A DNA stretch of 64,000 nucleotides from Paraburkholderia sp. BL25I1N1. GTDB taxonomy: Bacteria > Pseudomonadota > Gammaproteobacteria > Burkholderiales > Burkholderiaceae. Below, one piece after another: positions 34,378-43,675 of this stretch; position 1 is the stretch's first letter; every line of letters starts with the position of its first letter. The notes beneath the pieces were generated by a model. That model did not search any database. It saw nothing but the letters and a program-made list of their open reading frames with translations, and had not been told where the DNA came from. Where the stretch lies: positions 1 to 64,000 of the forward strand of contig NZ_PVZB01000034.1 of the NCBI RefSeq assembly GCF_003002025.1, given 5' to 3'. The position numbers and the translations under genes are program-made.

Positions 34378-35841
34378 ATGAGCGTCACAGTTGAAGAGCG
34401 CAAGGCCGCGAACAAGGCCTTGATCGATGAAGTGCTGACGGCCTATCCGGAGAAAATGGCCAAACGGCGCGCCAAGCATCTGGGCACCTTCGAGGACGGC
34501 AAGCCCGACTGTGGCGTGAAATCAAACATCAAGTCATTGCCGGGCGTGATGACGATTCGCGGTTGCGCGTACGCCGGCTCGAAGGGCGTGGTCTGGGGGC
34601 CCATCAAGGACATGATCCACATCAGTCATGGTCCGGTCGGTTGCGGCCAGTACTCGTGGGGCGCGCGTCGCAACTACTACATCGGCACTACCGGTATCGA
34701 CACCTTCGTGACGATGCAGTTCACGTCGGACTTCCAGGAAAAGGACATCGTCTTCGGCGGCGACAAGAAGCTCGACAAGGTCATAGACGAGATTCAGGAA
34801 CTGTTTCCGCTGAACAAGGGCATCTCGATCCAGAGTGAATGCCCGATCGGCCTGATCGGCGACGACATCGAGGCCGTCTCGAAGAAGAAGAGTGCCCAGT
34901 ATGAAGGGCACACCATTTTGCCGGTGCGCTGCGAAGGCTTTCGCGGCGTCAGCCAGTCGTTGGGCCACCATCTGGCTAACGATGCGATTCGAGACTGGAT
35001 ATTCGACAAGGCCGATCCGGACAAGCGGCCCGAATTTGTTTCGACGCCTTATGATGTTGCGATCATCGGCGATTACAACATCGGCGGCGATGCCTGGTCG
35101 AGCCGGATTCTGCTCGAAGAGATCGGCCTGCGCGTGATCGCGCAATGGTCGGGCGACGGCTCGATCGCCGAGCTCGAGAATACGCCCAAGGCCAAGCTCA
35201 ATTTGCTGCATTGCTACCGCTCGATGAACTATATCAGCCGGCACATGGAAGAGAAGTACTTCATTCCGTGGACGGAATACAACTTCTTCGGCCCGTCGAT
35301 GATCGAGAAGAGCCTGCGCGAGATCGCCAGCCACTTCGACGACACCATCAAAGCCAACGCGGAGACGGTGATCGCCAAGTATCGTCCACTGGTCGATGCG
35401 GTGAACGCGAAGTTCAGAGCGCGCCTGCAGGATAAGACCGTGATGCTGTTCGTTGGCGGCCTGCGTCCGCGCCACGTGATCGGCGCCTACGAAGACCTCG
35501 GCATGAACGTGGTCGGCACCGGCTACGAATTCGGCCACAACGACGACTATCAGCGCACCACGCACTACGTGAAGGACGGCACACTGATTTACGACGACGT
35601 GACCGGCTACGAGTTTGAGAGGTTCGTCGAACAGGTCCAGCCCGATCTGGTCGGTTCCGGCATCAAGGAAAAGTACGTGTTCCAGAAGATGGGCGTGCCG
35701 TTTCGCCAGATGCACAGCTGGGACTATTCCGGTCCATATCACGGCTACGACGGCTACGCCATTTTCGCGCGCGACATGGACATGGCCATTTCCAGCCCGG
35801 TGTGGGGGCTCGCCAAGGCGCCCTGGAAGAAAAACCCCTAA
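34378..35841 (+). CDS. nifD: NifD, nitrogenase MoFe protein alpha chain
   Basis: 487 residues from the ATG at 34378. P-cluster cysteines are in KSLPGVMTIRGCAYAG, HGPVGCGQYSWGARR and SECPIGLIGDD; the FeMo-co cysteine is in NLLHCYRSMNYI and the FeMo-co histidine in RQMHSWDYSGPYHGYDG. It forms the alpha2beta2 tetramer with NifK. It follows nifH by 103 bases and precedes nifK by 74. Confidence 0.98.
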   Translation: MSVTVEERKAANKALIDEVLTAYPEKMAKRRAKHLGTFEDGKPDCGVKSNIKSLPGVMTIRGCAYAGSKGVVWGPIKDMIHISHGPVGCGQYSWGARRNYYIGTTGIDTFVTMQFTSDFQEKDIVFGGDKKLDKVIDEIQELFPLNKGISIQSECPIGLIGDDIEAVSKKKSAQYEGHTILPVRCEGFRGVSQSLGHHLANDAIRDWIFDKADPDKRPEFVSTPYDVAIIGDYNIGGDAWSSRILLEEIGLRVIAQWSGDGSIAELENTPKAKLNLLHCYRSMNYISRHMEEKYFIPWTEYNFFGPSMIEKSLREIASHFDDTIKANAETVIAKYRPLVDAVNAKFRARLQDKTVMLFVGGLRPRHVIGAYEDLGMNVVGTGYEFGHNDDYQRTTHYVKDGTLIYDDVTGYEFERFVEQVQPDLVGSGIKEKYVFQKMGVPFRQMHSWDYSGPYHGYDGYAIFARDMDMAISSPVWGLAKAPWKKNP

Positions 35842-35915
35842 GCGCCGGCCACCGTACCGGTCACCGGACTGATCACCGGCCAGCAGGCCATTGAATTGAA
35901 TGTCAGGAGCATCCC

Positions 35916-37475
35916 GTGCCCCAATCCGCAGACCACATTCTCGATCAGGAACTCCTGTTCCGTGAGCCCGAATACCAGAAAATCTTCCGCGCGAAAAAGG
36001 AAAACTTCGAGTTCAACCATTCAGACGGGCAGGTCAAGCAGATCGTCGAGTGGACCAAGAGCGAAGACTACCGGCAAAAGAACTTTGCACGCGACTCGCT
36101 CACCATCAACCCGGCCAAGGCCTGCCAGCCGCTCGGCGCTGTGTACGTGGCCATCGGCTTTCACAGGACGCTCAGTTTTGTGCATGGCTCGCAGGGCTGT
36201 GTAGCGTTTTACCGCTCGCACTTCTCGCGTCACTTCAAGGAGCCGACCTCGTGTGTCAGCTCGTCGATGACCGAGGACGCGGCGGTGTTCGGCGGCATGA
36301 ACAACATGATCGACGGCCTTGCAAATGCGTACAACCTGTACAAGCCCGACATGATCGCGGTCTCCACGACCTGCATGGCGGAAGTGATCGGCGACGACCT
36401 CGACGCGCTCATCAAGAACAGCAAGCAGAAGGGCAGCGTGCCGGAAGACTACGACGTGCCGTTCGCGCACACGCCGGCCTTCGTCGGCAGCCACGTGACC
36501 GGCTACGACAACGCGCTCCTCGGCATCCTCAGGCACTTCTGGGACGGGAAGGCCGGCACAGCGACGCCGCTTGAGCGTGTGCCCGACGACAGCGTCAACT
36601 TCATCGGCGGCTTCGACGGCTATGTGGTCGGCAACATGAAGGAAATTCGCCGCATCTTCGATCTGTTCGGCGTGACGGTGAACATCATCTGCGACCCATC
36701 CGAAACGTGGAATACGCCGACCGACGGCGAGTTCCGGATGTACGAAGGCGGCACGACCAAGGAGGTAGTCGAGCGCGCGTTGAACGCGAAGGCGACCTTC
36801 GTGTTCCAGGAATACTGCTGCGAAAAGACCAGCAAGTTCATTGGCGAGCATGGCCAGGAAGTGGTGGTGCTGAACTCGCCGGTTGGCGTCGCGGGCACCG
36901 ATCAGTTCCTGATGGAAATCTCGCGCGTGACCGGCAAGCCGATTCCGGCGCAACTGGAGAAGGAGCGAGGCCAGCTCGTCGATGCGATGGCCGACAGCCA
37001 GGCTCACCTGCACGGCAAGCGCTTTGCACTCTACGGCGACCCGGACCAGATGCTGGGCTACACGCAGTTCCTGCTGGAACTCGGCGCCGAGCCGGCTCAC
37101 GTGCTGGCGACCAACGGCAACGAAACCTGGGCTGCGAAGGTGCAGGCGCTGTTCGACGCGTCGCCCTACGGCGCCGGCTGCAAGATGTATCCGAAACGCG
37201 ATCTGTGGCACATGCGTTCACTGCTGTTTACCGAGCCGGTGGATTTCCTGATCGGCAACACCTACGGCAAATATCTCGAGCGGGATACCAAAACGCCGCT
37301 GATACGCATGGTGTTCCCGATCTTCGATCGCCACCATTACCATCGCTTCCCGACCTGGGGCTATGAAGGTGCGTTGCGGGTGCTGGTCACGCTGCTGGAC
37401 GAGTTCTTCGAAGCGCTCGACGCCAACACGATCGACGTGGCGAAGACCGACTACAGCTACGACATCATTCGCTGA
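35916..37475 (+). CDS. nifK: NifK, nitrogenase MoFe protein beta chain
   Basis: 519 residues from a GTG at 35916 preceded by AGGAGCATCCC. P-cluster ligands lie in KACQPLGAVYVAIGF, HGSQGCVAFYRSHFSRH and STTCMAEVIGDD. The C-terminus has FPIFDRHHYHRFPTWGYEGA. It forms the MoFe protein with NifD. The next ORF starts 16 bases later with GACGAGGAGAG as ribosome site. Confidence 0.98.
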   Translation: MPQSADHILDQELLFREPEYQKIFRAKKENFEFNHSDGQVKQIVEWTKSEDYRQKNFARDSLTINPAKACQPLGAVYVAIGFHRTLSFVHGSQGCVAFYRSHFSRHFKEPTSCVSSSMTEDAAVFGGMNNMIDGLANAYNLYKPDMIAVSTTCMAEVIGDDLDALIKNSKQKGSVPEDYDVPFAHTPAFVGSHVTGYDNALLGILRHFWDGKAGTATPLERVPDDSVNFIGGFDGYVVGNMKEIRRIFDLFGVTVNIICDPSETWNTPTDGEFRMYEGGTTKEVVERALNAKATFVFQEYCCEKTSKFIGEHGQEVVVLNSPVGVAGTDQFLMEISRVTGKPIPAQLEKERGQLVDAMADSQAHLHGKRFALYGDPDQMLGYTQFLLELGAEPAHVLATNGNETWAAKVQALFDASPYGAGCKMYPKRDLWHMRSLLFTEPVDFLIGNTYGKYLERDTKTPLIRMVFPIFDRHHYHRFPTWGYEGALRVLVTLLDEFFEALDANTIDVAKTDYSYDIIR

Positions 37476-37491
37476 CGAGGAGAGCGCGGCC

Positions 37492-37842
37492 ATGGCAGAC
37501 ACAGCAGATGCATCGGGCGCGGCAGATGCAGTTCTGGTCAAGATGACGCAGGGCGGCCGTAACGTCGAGGTCATCAACGGCTAGGTTTGCCTGGCCGGTG
37601 TGGGCGAGGCCGACCACCTCGTCCCGCTGCTCGAACACCCGAACCGGCAGGTGATCGCCCAGGTGCTGCCGGGAGGCTGCGCATGTGGGCGCCGGTTGCC
37701 GTTGACGCACGAGGAGATTGCGATTGCACAGGGTGCGATGTCGGCGGCTCGACGCGAGCCCGGCGGGCATCGCGCCGCGGTTACCTCGTGCGGTGTGGGC
37801 GAAGATTGCGGCGGAGGGTGTCGAGTAGCGGGGCACCGCTGA
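37492..37842 (+). pseudogene. Cys-rich ORF after nifK interrupted by an in-frame TAG
   Basis: From an ATG at 37492 (good site GAGGAGAG) 30 codons encode MADTADASG and VKMTQGGRNVEVING, then an amber TAG (37582-37584). The same frame continues open for 85 codons: VCLAGVGEADHLVPLLEHPN, VIAQVLPGGCACGRRLPLTH, ending TSCGVGEDCGGGCRVAGHR. So the intact form would be about 115 residues with a CAC pair and a cysteine-rich tail. The simplest reading is a nonsense mutation; a 30-residue peptide or amber readthrough are alternatives. Family unknown. Confidence 0.6.
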
Positions 37843-37940
37843 AAACGAAATTGCTGCGCTGTGTGTAGCTAGCTGTAGCGACTCGTTGTTGCGCGTTCGC
37901 ACCGGTACTTGGCGCCGCCATCTAATCAAAGAGTCCGTTC

Positions 37941-39359
37941 ATGAACCAGTTCACCGATATTGATCACAAGAACCTTGACCCGGTAAGGCAGCAATTTGCA
38001 TGGGAAGCGCTAGCTGCGCATTTTGATGATCGGTCCCCGGAAGATCTCACCTCCTCGCAGCGGCAGTTTCCCCATCACACGCGCCCCGAGCTTCAACAGA
38101 CGCTGTCCCGCCTGCTGACGCCGTTCGCTCCGCGCCTTCTCGGCCTCAATCAGGTTCATGAGCGGTTTCCGTTGACAATTTCCTCGCTGTTTGTGCAGAG
38201 TACCGGCCCGATGTCTACCACGGTGTCCCTTGCTCCTGTGAAATACCGGAATGTCGATGTCGGAGAAGAAACACCGGTCGCGGTACTTGACAACGGCTTG
38301 TGGCTGATCACCGATGGCGAGCTGAGAGCCGCTGTGCTGTTCGAGCAGCACATGGAAGGAATGAACACGTCTATCGCGAGCGTGGAGATTGTCAGTCTGC
38401 CCAACGCGCGCGGGCTGGCCTTCGGCAGCGAGGTGTATGCGGGGCTGGAGCAGGCAATTCGCGAGTCCCGTCTGTACCGAGGCAAGGTTCTTTCCCTCGA
38501 GGTAACCGAGGATTATTCAGGCCAGCCCCGCAGCATCGTCGTGCACCGTCTGCCTGCCGTGGAGCGTCAGGACGTCATCCTGTCACCGCAAACGATGGAG
38601 CTGCTGGATCGCAATATTTTTGAATTCGCACGCACCAGAGAGGGATTAAAGATATTACGCCAGTCGTTGCAAAAGGGTGTCCTGCTGTACGGGCCGCCCG
38701 GAACGGGCAAAACCCATACGATCAAGTACCTCGCCAGCAATCTGCCAGCGCATACCACCCTTCTGATCAGCGCCAATCAAGTGGGGCAACTCGACAACTA
38801 TATGCTGCTGGCCCGGTTGCTACAGCCAAGCATGGTGGTCATCGAGGACGTCGATCTCATCGGGAGACATCGCACCGAGATGCGCAGCCCCAAGGAAGAG
38901 AGTCTGCTCAACCGCTTGCTCAACGAAATGGACGGACTTCACCAGGACGCCGAGATCCTGTTCGCGCTTACCACCAACCGGCCGGAGGAAATCGAGGAGG
39001 CGCTCGCGGCCCGTCCAGGCCGGGTTGATCAGGCCATTGAAATACCGGCACCTGATGCGGATTGCCGGGCGCGCCTGCTCCGGCTCTACGGTTCGAGGAT
39101 GAGCATCCCGACAGGCGTCGCAGCGCTTGCAGTGGAGCGGACTGAAGGCGTCGGCGCTGCATTCATCAAGGAACTGGTGCGCCGGTTGGCCCAGCAAAGT
39201 ATTGCGCGTAAGGCCCAGGGCGAAGTGAGCATGGAGGATGCTGAAAACGCGTTGCAGGACATGCTGGTGCGCAGCGGATACCTGAGTCAGGCGCTCCTTG
39301 GCGGCGCACCCGCACGGGAAAAACCGCAAGTACGAATCGTGGGTGACCAGTGCTTCTGA
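37941..39359 (+). CDS. AAA+ ATPase between nifK and nifE
   Basis: 472 residues. Residues 1-215 form an N-terminal domain I do not recognise. The AAA+ module carries Walker A GPPGTGKT (251-258), Walker B MVVIEDVD (298-305), sensor 1 ALTTNRPEE and arginine fingers in ALAARPGRVDQ, close to FtsH/CDC48-type ATPases, without a protease or membrane segment. Such proteins remodel or unfold partners. It has its own 98-base leader with no clear RpoN site. Its place inside the nitrogenase locus suggests a role in complex assembly or turnover, which is inference. Confidence 0.85.
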   Translation: MNQFTDIDHKNLDPVRQQFAWEALAAHFDDRSPEDLTSSQRQFPHHTRPELQQTLSRLLTPFAPRLLGLNQVHERFPLTISSLFVQSTGPMSTTVSLAPVKYRNVDVGEETPVAVLDNGLWLITDGELRAAVLFEQHMEGMNTSIASVEIVSLPNARGLAFGSEVYAGLEQAIRESRLYRGKVLSLEVTEDYSGQPRSIVVHRLPAVERQDVILSPQTMELLDRNIFEFARTREGLKILRQSLQKGVLLYGPPGTGKTHTIKYLASNLPAHTTLLISANQVGQLDNYMLLARLLQPSMVVIEDVDLIGRHRTEMRSPKEESLLNRLLNEMDGLHQDAEILFALTTNRPEEIEEALAARPGRVDQAIEIPAPDADCRARLLRLYGSRMSIPTGVAALAVERTEGVGAAFIKELVRRLAQQSIARKAQGEVSMEDAENALQDMLVRSGYLSQALLGGAPAREKPQVRIVGDQCF

Positions 39360-39677
39360 GCGTTGCAGGGAGCGAGGGGTCCGGTCCGGAAGAATGATCG
39401 GAAGGGGCCGGCGGCCCATATGCCGCCTCTGACTCACCATTTCATCTGCTGGCTACCTGAGTGCCCGTCGAGCATTCTCACTGATTGTGGATCCTGGCCG
39501 ATGTTATCGAGCCGTTCTCAATTAACGTGACCCCGTTCTCACTTAATGTGGACCTGGACGCGCCGATATTCTCAGCCAATGTAATCCCGAAAAGGCGCTG
39601 TTATCGGGCCTTGGAGATTTATGTTATCGAGCCGCTACAGCTCGCCTGCGTGACGAACCTCAGCGAGGGAGCGGGGC
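39360..39677. repeat. IS-end-like repeat cluster
   Basis: No gene is seen. ATGTTATCGAGCCG occurs at 39501 and 39621. Between them three related units starting TTCTCA and ending in ACC/TCC lie at 39515, 39536 and 39569. Short multiple repeats of this kind are found at ends of IS21-type elements, so this is probably an IS scar. Confidence 0.4.
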
Positions 39678-39839
39678 ATGATTTATGTAGTCGAGCAGTC
39701 TGACTCAGTGCCGCTGCGTGCGTGGTTCGCCTACGACGACTTTGAGCGCGAGGTGGCGGCGTCCGACCCGTTGAGCCTCGCGGAGATCAATGACGAGGTA
39801 ACGCCGCGCGAACTGCTCGCGCTGGTCGACGACGACTGA
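39678..39839 (+). CDS. small acidic protein (53 aa)
   Basis: ATG at 39678 after GAGGGAGCGGGGC; product MIYVVEQSDSVPLRAWFAYD continues to LAEINDEVTPRELLALVDDD. Acidic, no cysteine, no membrane segment. Followed after 26 bases by another small ORF. Good ribosome site and sensible composition suggest a real gene; family not recognised. Confidence 0.5.
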   Translation: MIYVVEQSDSVPLRAWFAYDDFEREVAASDPLSLAEINDEVTPRELLALVDDD

Positions 39840-39865
39840 GCCGCCCAGCGGGGCAGGCGGCGCGA

Positions 39866-40170
39866 ATGGCGCATACACACTGGAAGATCGTTCGGGATAT
39901 GGGCGCAGGCGCGCTCGGTGCATTGCTCGAACGCGTACCGGCCGAGATCAGGCCTGAGCGCTTCGAGCGCTTGCTGGAAGTCTGTCTCTGCGACTTTGCG
40001 GCGTATCCCGGTCATGGTAGACGGACTACGCGAAAGCTCCACGGATGCGCCGCGCGCTGACTGCTTACCTGGCGGTTCGCGAACCCTTGAGGCCGGATGC
40101 GTTGCTGGAGGCGCGCGCGAATGCGATCGCACGGGTCCTGCTCAATAGGGAACGGCAAGGCAGGCAGTGA
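39866..40170 (+). pseudogene. small ORF upstream of nifE with an apparent frameshift
   Basis: From the ATG at 39866 the product reads MAHTHWKIVRDMGAGALGAL then PERFERLLEVCLCDFAAYPGH and stops at 40060 after odd sequence. Another frame takes over from about 40,030: DYAKAPRMRRALTAYLAVRE, ARANAIARVLLNRERQGRQ, stop at 40168-40170. Joined by a one-base shift this makes about 100 residues. The family is not recognised. It may form a pair with the 53-residue ORF before it. Confidence 0.45.
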
Positions 40171-40290
40171 ACGTGTGTTGTCATTTTCTGTGTCGCGAAC
40201 CGTCTGTCGCAAACCGTTCAAACTCGCCATGACGATGCGCGCGAGCGACTGCTTCAGCGCCAATTGGCACGTTTTCAAGGCGTTTCCCGG

Positions 40291-40305
40291 TGGTATGGAA
40301 CTTGC
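40291..40305 (+). promoter_or_regulatory. sigma-54 promoter of nifENX operon
   Basis: TGGTATGGAACTTGC has GG-N10-GC spacing and a perfect TTGC -12. It lies 35 bases before the nifE ATG. A stronger-looking -24 (TTGGCACG at 40264) lacks a -12 at the right distance. Confidence 0.65.
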
Positions 40306-40339
40306 CACTAGAGAAACGTCCATCCATCAGGAGCACGTC

Positions 40340-41797
40340 ATGTCTGCTTCGCTCAATGCCCAAATCGCCGAAGTTTTCGACGAGCCGGGTTGCGACAAGA
40401 ACCAAGGTAAGAGCGAGAAGGAACGCAAAAGGGGCTGCACGAAGCAGCTTTCGCCGGGTTCGGCCGCAGGCGGGTGCGCGTTCGACGGCGCGAAGATCGC
40501 TTTGCAGCCGGTGGTGGACGTCGCACACCTCGTGCACGGGCCGATTGCCTGCGAAGGTAACTCCTGGGACAACCGGCACGCCGCTTCGTCCGGTTCGCAA
40601 CTCTATCGCACCGGCTTCACCACCGATATCAACGAACTCGACGTGGTGTACGGCGGCGAGAAGCGCCTGTTCAGGAGCGTGCGCGAAATCATCGAGAAAT
40701 ACGATCCGCCCGCAGTGTTCGTCTACCAGACCTGCGTCACTGCGCTGATCGGCGACGACATCGAGGCAGTCTGCAAGCGCGCCACCGAACAATTTGGCAA
40801 GCCGGTGATTCCGGTCATTTCCCCCGGTTTCGCCGGGCCGAAGAATCTGGGCAACAAGCTTGGCGGCGAGGCGATCCTCAACCATGTGATCGGCACGCGC
40901 GAGCCCGAGTACACGACGCCGTACGACATCAACGTGATTGGCGAATACAACCTGTCGGGCGAACTCTGGCAGACCAAGCCGCTGCTCGACGCGCTAGGCA
41001 TCCGTATCCTCTCGTGCATCTCCGGCGACGGGCGCTACAACGAGATAGCAAGTTCGCATCGCGCCAAGGTCAACATGATGGTCTGCTCGAAGTCGATGAT
41101 CAACATCGCGACAAAGATGCAGCGGCGCTACGGCATCCCTTACTTCGAGGGCTCGTTCTATGGGATCGGCGATATGAGCGACACGCTGCGCCATATCGCC
41201 AGCCTGCTCGTGCAGCAGGGCGCGCCGGACGATCTGCTCGAGCGGACCGAGCGCCTGATCGCCGCCGAGGAAGCGCGCGCGTGGGAGCGCATCGCGCACT
41301 ACAAGGCGCGCCTTACCGGCAAGCGGGTGTTGCTCATCACCGGTGGCGTGAAGTCTTGGTCGGTGGTTTCCGCGCTGCAGGAAGCAGGGCTTGAAATCGT
41401 CGGGACCAGCGTCAAGAAGAGCACTAAGGAAGACAAGGACAAGATCAGGGAGATCATGCGCGACGACGCCCACATGATCGACGGCATGACTCCGCGGGAG
41501 ATGTACGCGATGCTCAGGGACGCGCGGGCCGACATCATGCTGTCGGGTGGCCGCTCACAGTTCGTCGCACTGAAGGCCCGCATACCGTGGCTCGACATCA
41601 ATCAGGAACGCCACCACCCTTATGGCGGCTACGAGGGGATCGTCGAGCTGGTGCATGAGATCGACCGCGCGATCTACAACCCGGTGTGGCAACAGGTGCG
41701 GATCCCTGCTCCGTGGGGCGACGACGGGGGAGCGCTCGGTGTGATCCAGGCGCAAGCCGCACGCCCGCTGTCGAGCGCCGCGGGGTGGGGGCGATGA
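40340..41797 (+). CDS. nifE: NifE, FeMo-co scaffold alpha subunit
   Basis: 485 residues from the ATG at 40340 (CAGGAG upstream). Features: KQLSPGSAAGGCAFDGAKIA, HGPIACEGNSWDNRHAASSG, QTCVTALIGDDIEAVCKRA, LNMMVCSKSMINI-like cofactor region and PWLDINQERHHPYGGYEG. NifEN matures NifB-co to FeMo-co with Mo and homocitrate. First gene of nifE-N-X-orf161-CCE_0567-fdxB-nifQ. Confidence 0.97.
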   Translation: MSASLNAQIAEVFDEPGCDKNQGKSEKERKRGCTKQLSPGSAAGGCAFDGAKIALQPVVDVAHLVHGPIACEGNSWDNRHAASSGSQLYRTGFTTDINELDVVYGGEKRLFRSVREIIEKYDPPAVFVYQTCVTALIGDDIEAVCKRATEQFGKPVIPVISPGFAGPKNLGNKLGGEAILNHVIGTREPEYTTPYDINVIGEYNLSGELWQTKPLLDALGIRILSCISGDGRYNEIASSHRAKVNMMVCSKSMINIATKMQRRYGIPYFEGSFYGIGDMSDTLRHIASLLVQQGAPDDLLERTERLIAAEEARAWERIAHYKARLTGKRVLLITGGVKSWSVVSALQEAGLEIVGTSVKKSTKEDKDKIREIMRDDAHMIDGMTPREMYAMLRDARADIMLSGGRSQFVALKARIPWLDINQERHHPYGGYEGIVELVHEIDRAIYNPVWQQVRIPAPWGDDGGALGVIQAQAARPLSSAAGWGR

Positions 41798-41847
41798 GCC
41801 TCGAACCCGGTGTACCGAACTGACGCCCCCGAACTCGAGAACATGCC

Positions 41848-43239
41848 ATGGCCGATGTCGTCGAATCTATGAAAGCCTGTGCGGTCAATCCGCTCAAGAT
41901 GAGCCAGCCGCTGGGCGCGAGCCTCGCGTTCCTTGGGCTCGATGCCTGCATGCCCGTGATGCACGGCTCGCAGGGCTGCACGTCGTTCGGCCTCGTGCTG
42001 CTGGTGCGCCATTTCAGGGAGGCGATCCCGCTGCAGACGACAGCCATGGACGAAGTCACCGCGGTGCTCGGCGGCTACGAGAACATCGAGGCCGCGCTGC
42101 TCAACATCCGCAAGCGCGCTGCGCCGAAGGTCATCGCGATCTGTTCAACAGGTCTCACCGAGACCGAGGGCGACGACGTGGACGGCTATCTCGTTACCGT
42201 GCGCAAGCGCAAGCCCGAACTCAACGACACTGAGATCGTCTATGTGTCGACCCCCGACTATGTCGGCGCATTCGAAGACGGCTACCGGCATGCGATTACC
42301 GGCATCGTCAACGCGCTGGTCAAGGCGTTGCCAACGGTGGCCAATCAGGTGACGTTGCTGCCCGGCAGCCATCTGTCGCCTGGCGATATCGACGAACTGC
42401 GCGAGGTCATCGAAGCGTTCGGCTTCGATGTCATCGTGCTGCCCGACATTTCCGGCTCGCTCGACGGCCATATCGCGCCGGACTGGCGCGGCACCACACT
42501 GGGCGGTACCACGCTCGCGGAGATCCGGGCCGCGGGTGCATCGGCATTTACGATCGGCGTGGGCGAGCAGACGCGCGACGGCGCCGAGGCATTGCATGCT
42601 ATCGCCGGCACATCGTTCGAAGTGTTCGGGCGGCTCACCGGACTGGAACCCAACGATCGTCTGCTGCAATTGCTCGCGCAGCGCTCCGGACGACCCGTTC
42701 CCGCGAAATACCGGCGTCAGCGCAGCCAATTGCTCGATGCAATGCTAGACGGCCATTTCTACACCGGAGGCATCAAGGTCGCGATCGGCGCAGAGCCCGA
42801 TCTGCTGTTCGCGGTCGGCAGCATGCTGCACGAGATGGGCGCGCAGTTGCGCTGCTGCATCAGCACGACGCGATCGCCCGCGCACGCGTTGCTGCCCGCT
42901 GATCAGGTCGTGATCGGCGATCTCGAAGACATGGAGCGCGCTGCGGCGGACTGCGACCTGCTGATCACCCATTCGCACGGCAGGCAGATGGCCGAGCACC
43001 TGCAAAAGCCGCTCTTCCGGATCGGTTTTCCGGTCTTCGACCGGGTTGGAAACGCACATCGACGCTACGTCGGCTACCGCGGCACGATGAACCTGATCTT
43101 TGAGATCGCCAACCTGATGATCGAGCAGATTCCGCATCACGATCCGGGCGACTGGCCGCTGCCGCAGGCCGCTATCGATCTGGCCGCGCGCGATCCGGCG
43201 CGCGAAGCGAACATTCCTGTCGTCGCGGCCGGTGCTTGA
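41848..43239 (+). CDS. nifN: NifN, FeMo-co scaffold beta subunit
   Basis: 463 residues with KACAVNPLKMSQPLGASLAF, MHGSQGCTSFGLVLLVRHF and ICSTGLTETEGDD near the N-terminus and FRIGFPVFDRVGNAHRRYVG near the end. It forms the NifEN tetramer. It starts 50 bases after nifE and is followed by nifX after 22 bases. Confidence 0.97.
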   Translation: MADVVESMKACAVNPLKMSQPLGASLAFLGLDACMPVMHGSQGCTSFGLVLLVRHFREAIPLQTTAMDEVTAVLGGYENIEAALLNIRKRAAPKVIAICSTGLTETEGDDVDGYLVTVRKRKPELNDTEIVYVSTPDYVGAFEDGYRHAITGIVNALVKALPTVANQVTLLPGSHLSPGDIDELREVIEAFGFDVIVLPDISGSLDGHIAPDWRGTTLGGTTLAEIRAAGASAFTIGVGEQTRDGAEALHAIAGTSFEVFGRLTGLEPNDRLLQLLAQRSGRPVPAKYRRQRSQLLDAMLDGHFYTGGIKVAIGAEPDLLFAVGSMLHEMGAQLRCCISTTRSPAHALLPADQVVIGDLEDMERAAADCDLLITHSHGRQMAEHLQKPLFRIGFPVFDRVGNAHRRYVGYRGTMNLIFEIANLMIEQIPHHDPGDWPLPQAAIDLAARDPAREANIPVVAAGA

Positions 43240-43261
43240 CCCACCTAAAGGAGCACACAGC

Positions 43262-43675
43262 ATGAAGATCGCGTTCGCCACCCAGGACAGGCAGTTCGTC
43301 GATGCGCATTTTGGCTGGGCGAGGAGCATCGTCACCTACAACGTCACACCGGACGGCTACCAGTTTGTCGAGGCGTTCGACTTTGGTGACAAGCTCGAAG
43401 AGGACGGCGACGAGGACAAGCTCGCGCCGAAGCTCGAAGCCGTCAAGGATTGCGCGATCCTGTACGTCGCCGCAATCGGCGGCTCGGCCGCGGCTCGAGT
43501 GGTTGCGCTGAAGATTCACCCGATCAAGGTGCCGCGGCCCGAGTCCATCGGGGAGATTCTCGGCAAGTTGCAACAGGTGCTGAAGGGCACGCCGCCGCCG
43601 TGGCTGCGCAAGGCGCTGGCGAAGGATGGCGAACGTGTATACGACTTTGAAGACGATGAGGTATCCCATGGCTGA
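43262..43675 (+). CDS. nifX: NifX, cofactor-binding accessory protein
   Basis: 137 residues from the ATG at 43262 (AAAGGAGCAC). MKIAFATQDRQFVDAHFGWA and CAILYVAAIGGSAAARVV are typical. NifX holds NifB-co or the VK-cluster on the way to NifEN. Its end overlaps the next gene by eight bases. Confidence 0.95.
   Translation: MKIAFATQDRQFVDAHFGWARSIVTYNVTPDGYQFVEAFDFGDKLEEDGDEDKLAPKLEAVKDCAILYVAAIGGSAAARVVALKIHPIKVPRPESIGEILGKLQQVLKGTPPPWLRKALAKDGERVYDFEDDEVSHG

Noticed and set aside
34534..37211. Long minus-strand frames opposite nifD and nifK
   Set aside because: Antisense shadows of strongly biased nitrogenase genes.
39501..39634. Repeat cluster as a CRISPR array
   Set aside because: Only three imperfect units with unequal spacing and no cas genes.
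40264..40282. TTGGCACG upstream of nifE as the -24 element
   Set aside because: No GC at the required distance; TGGTATGGAACTTGC at 40,291 fits better.
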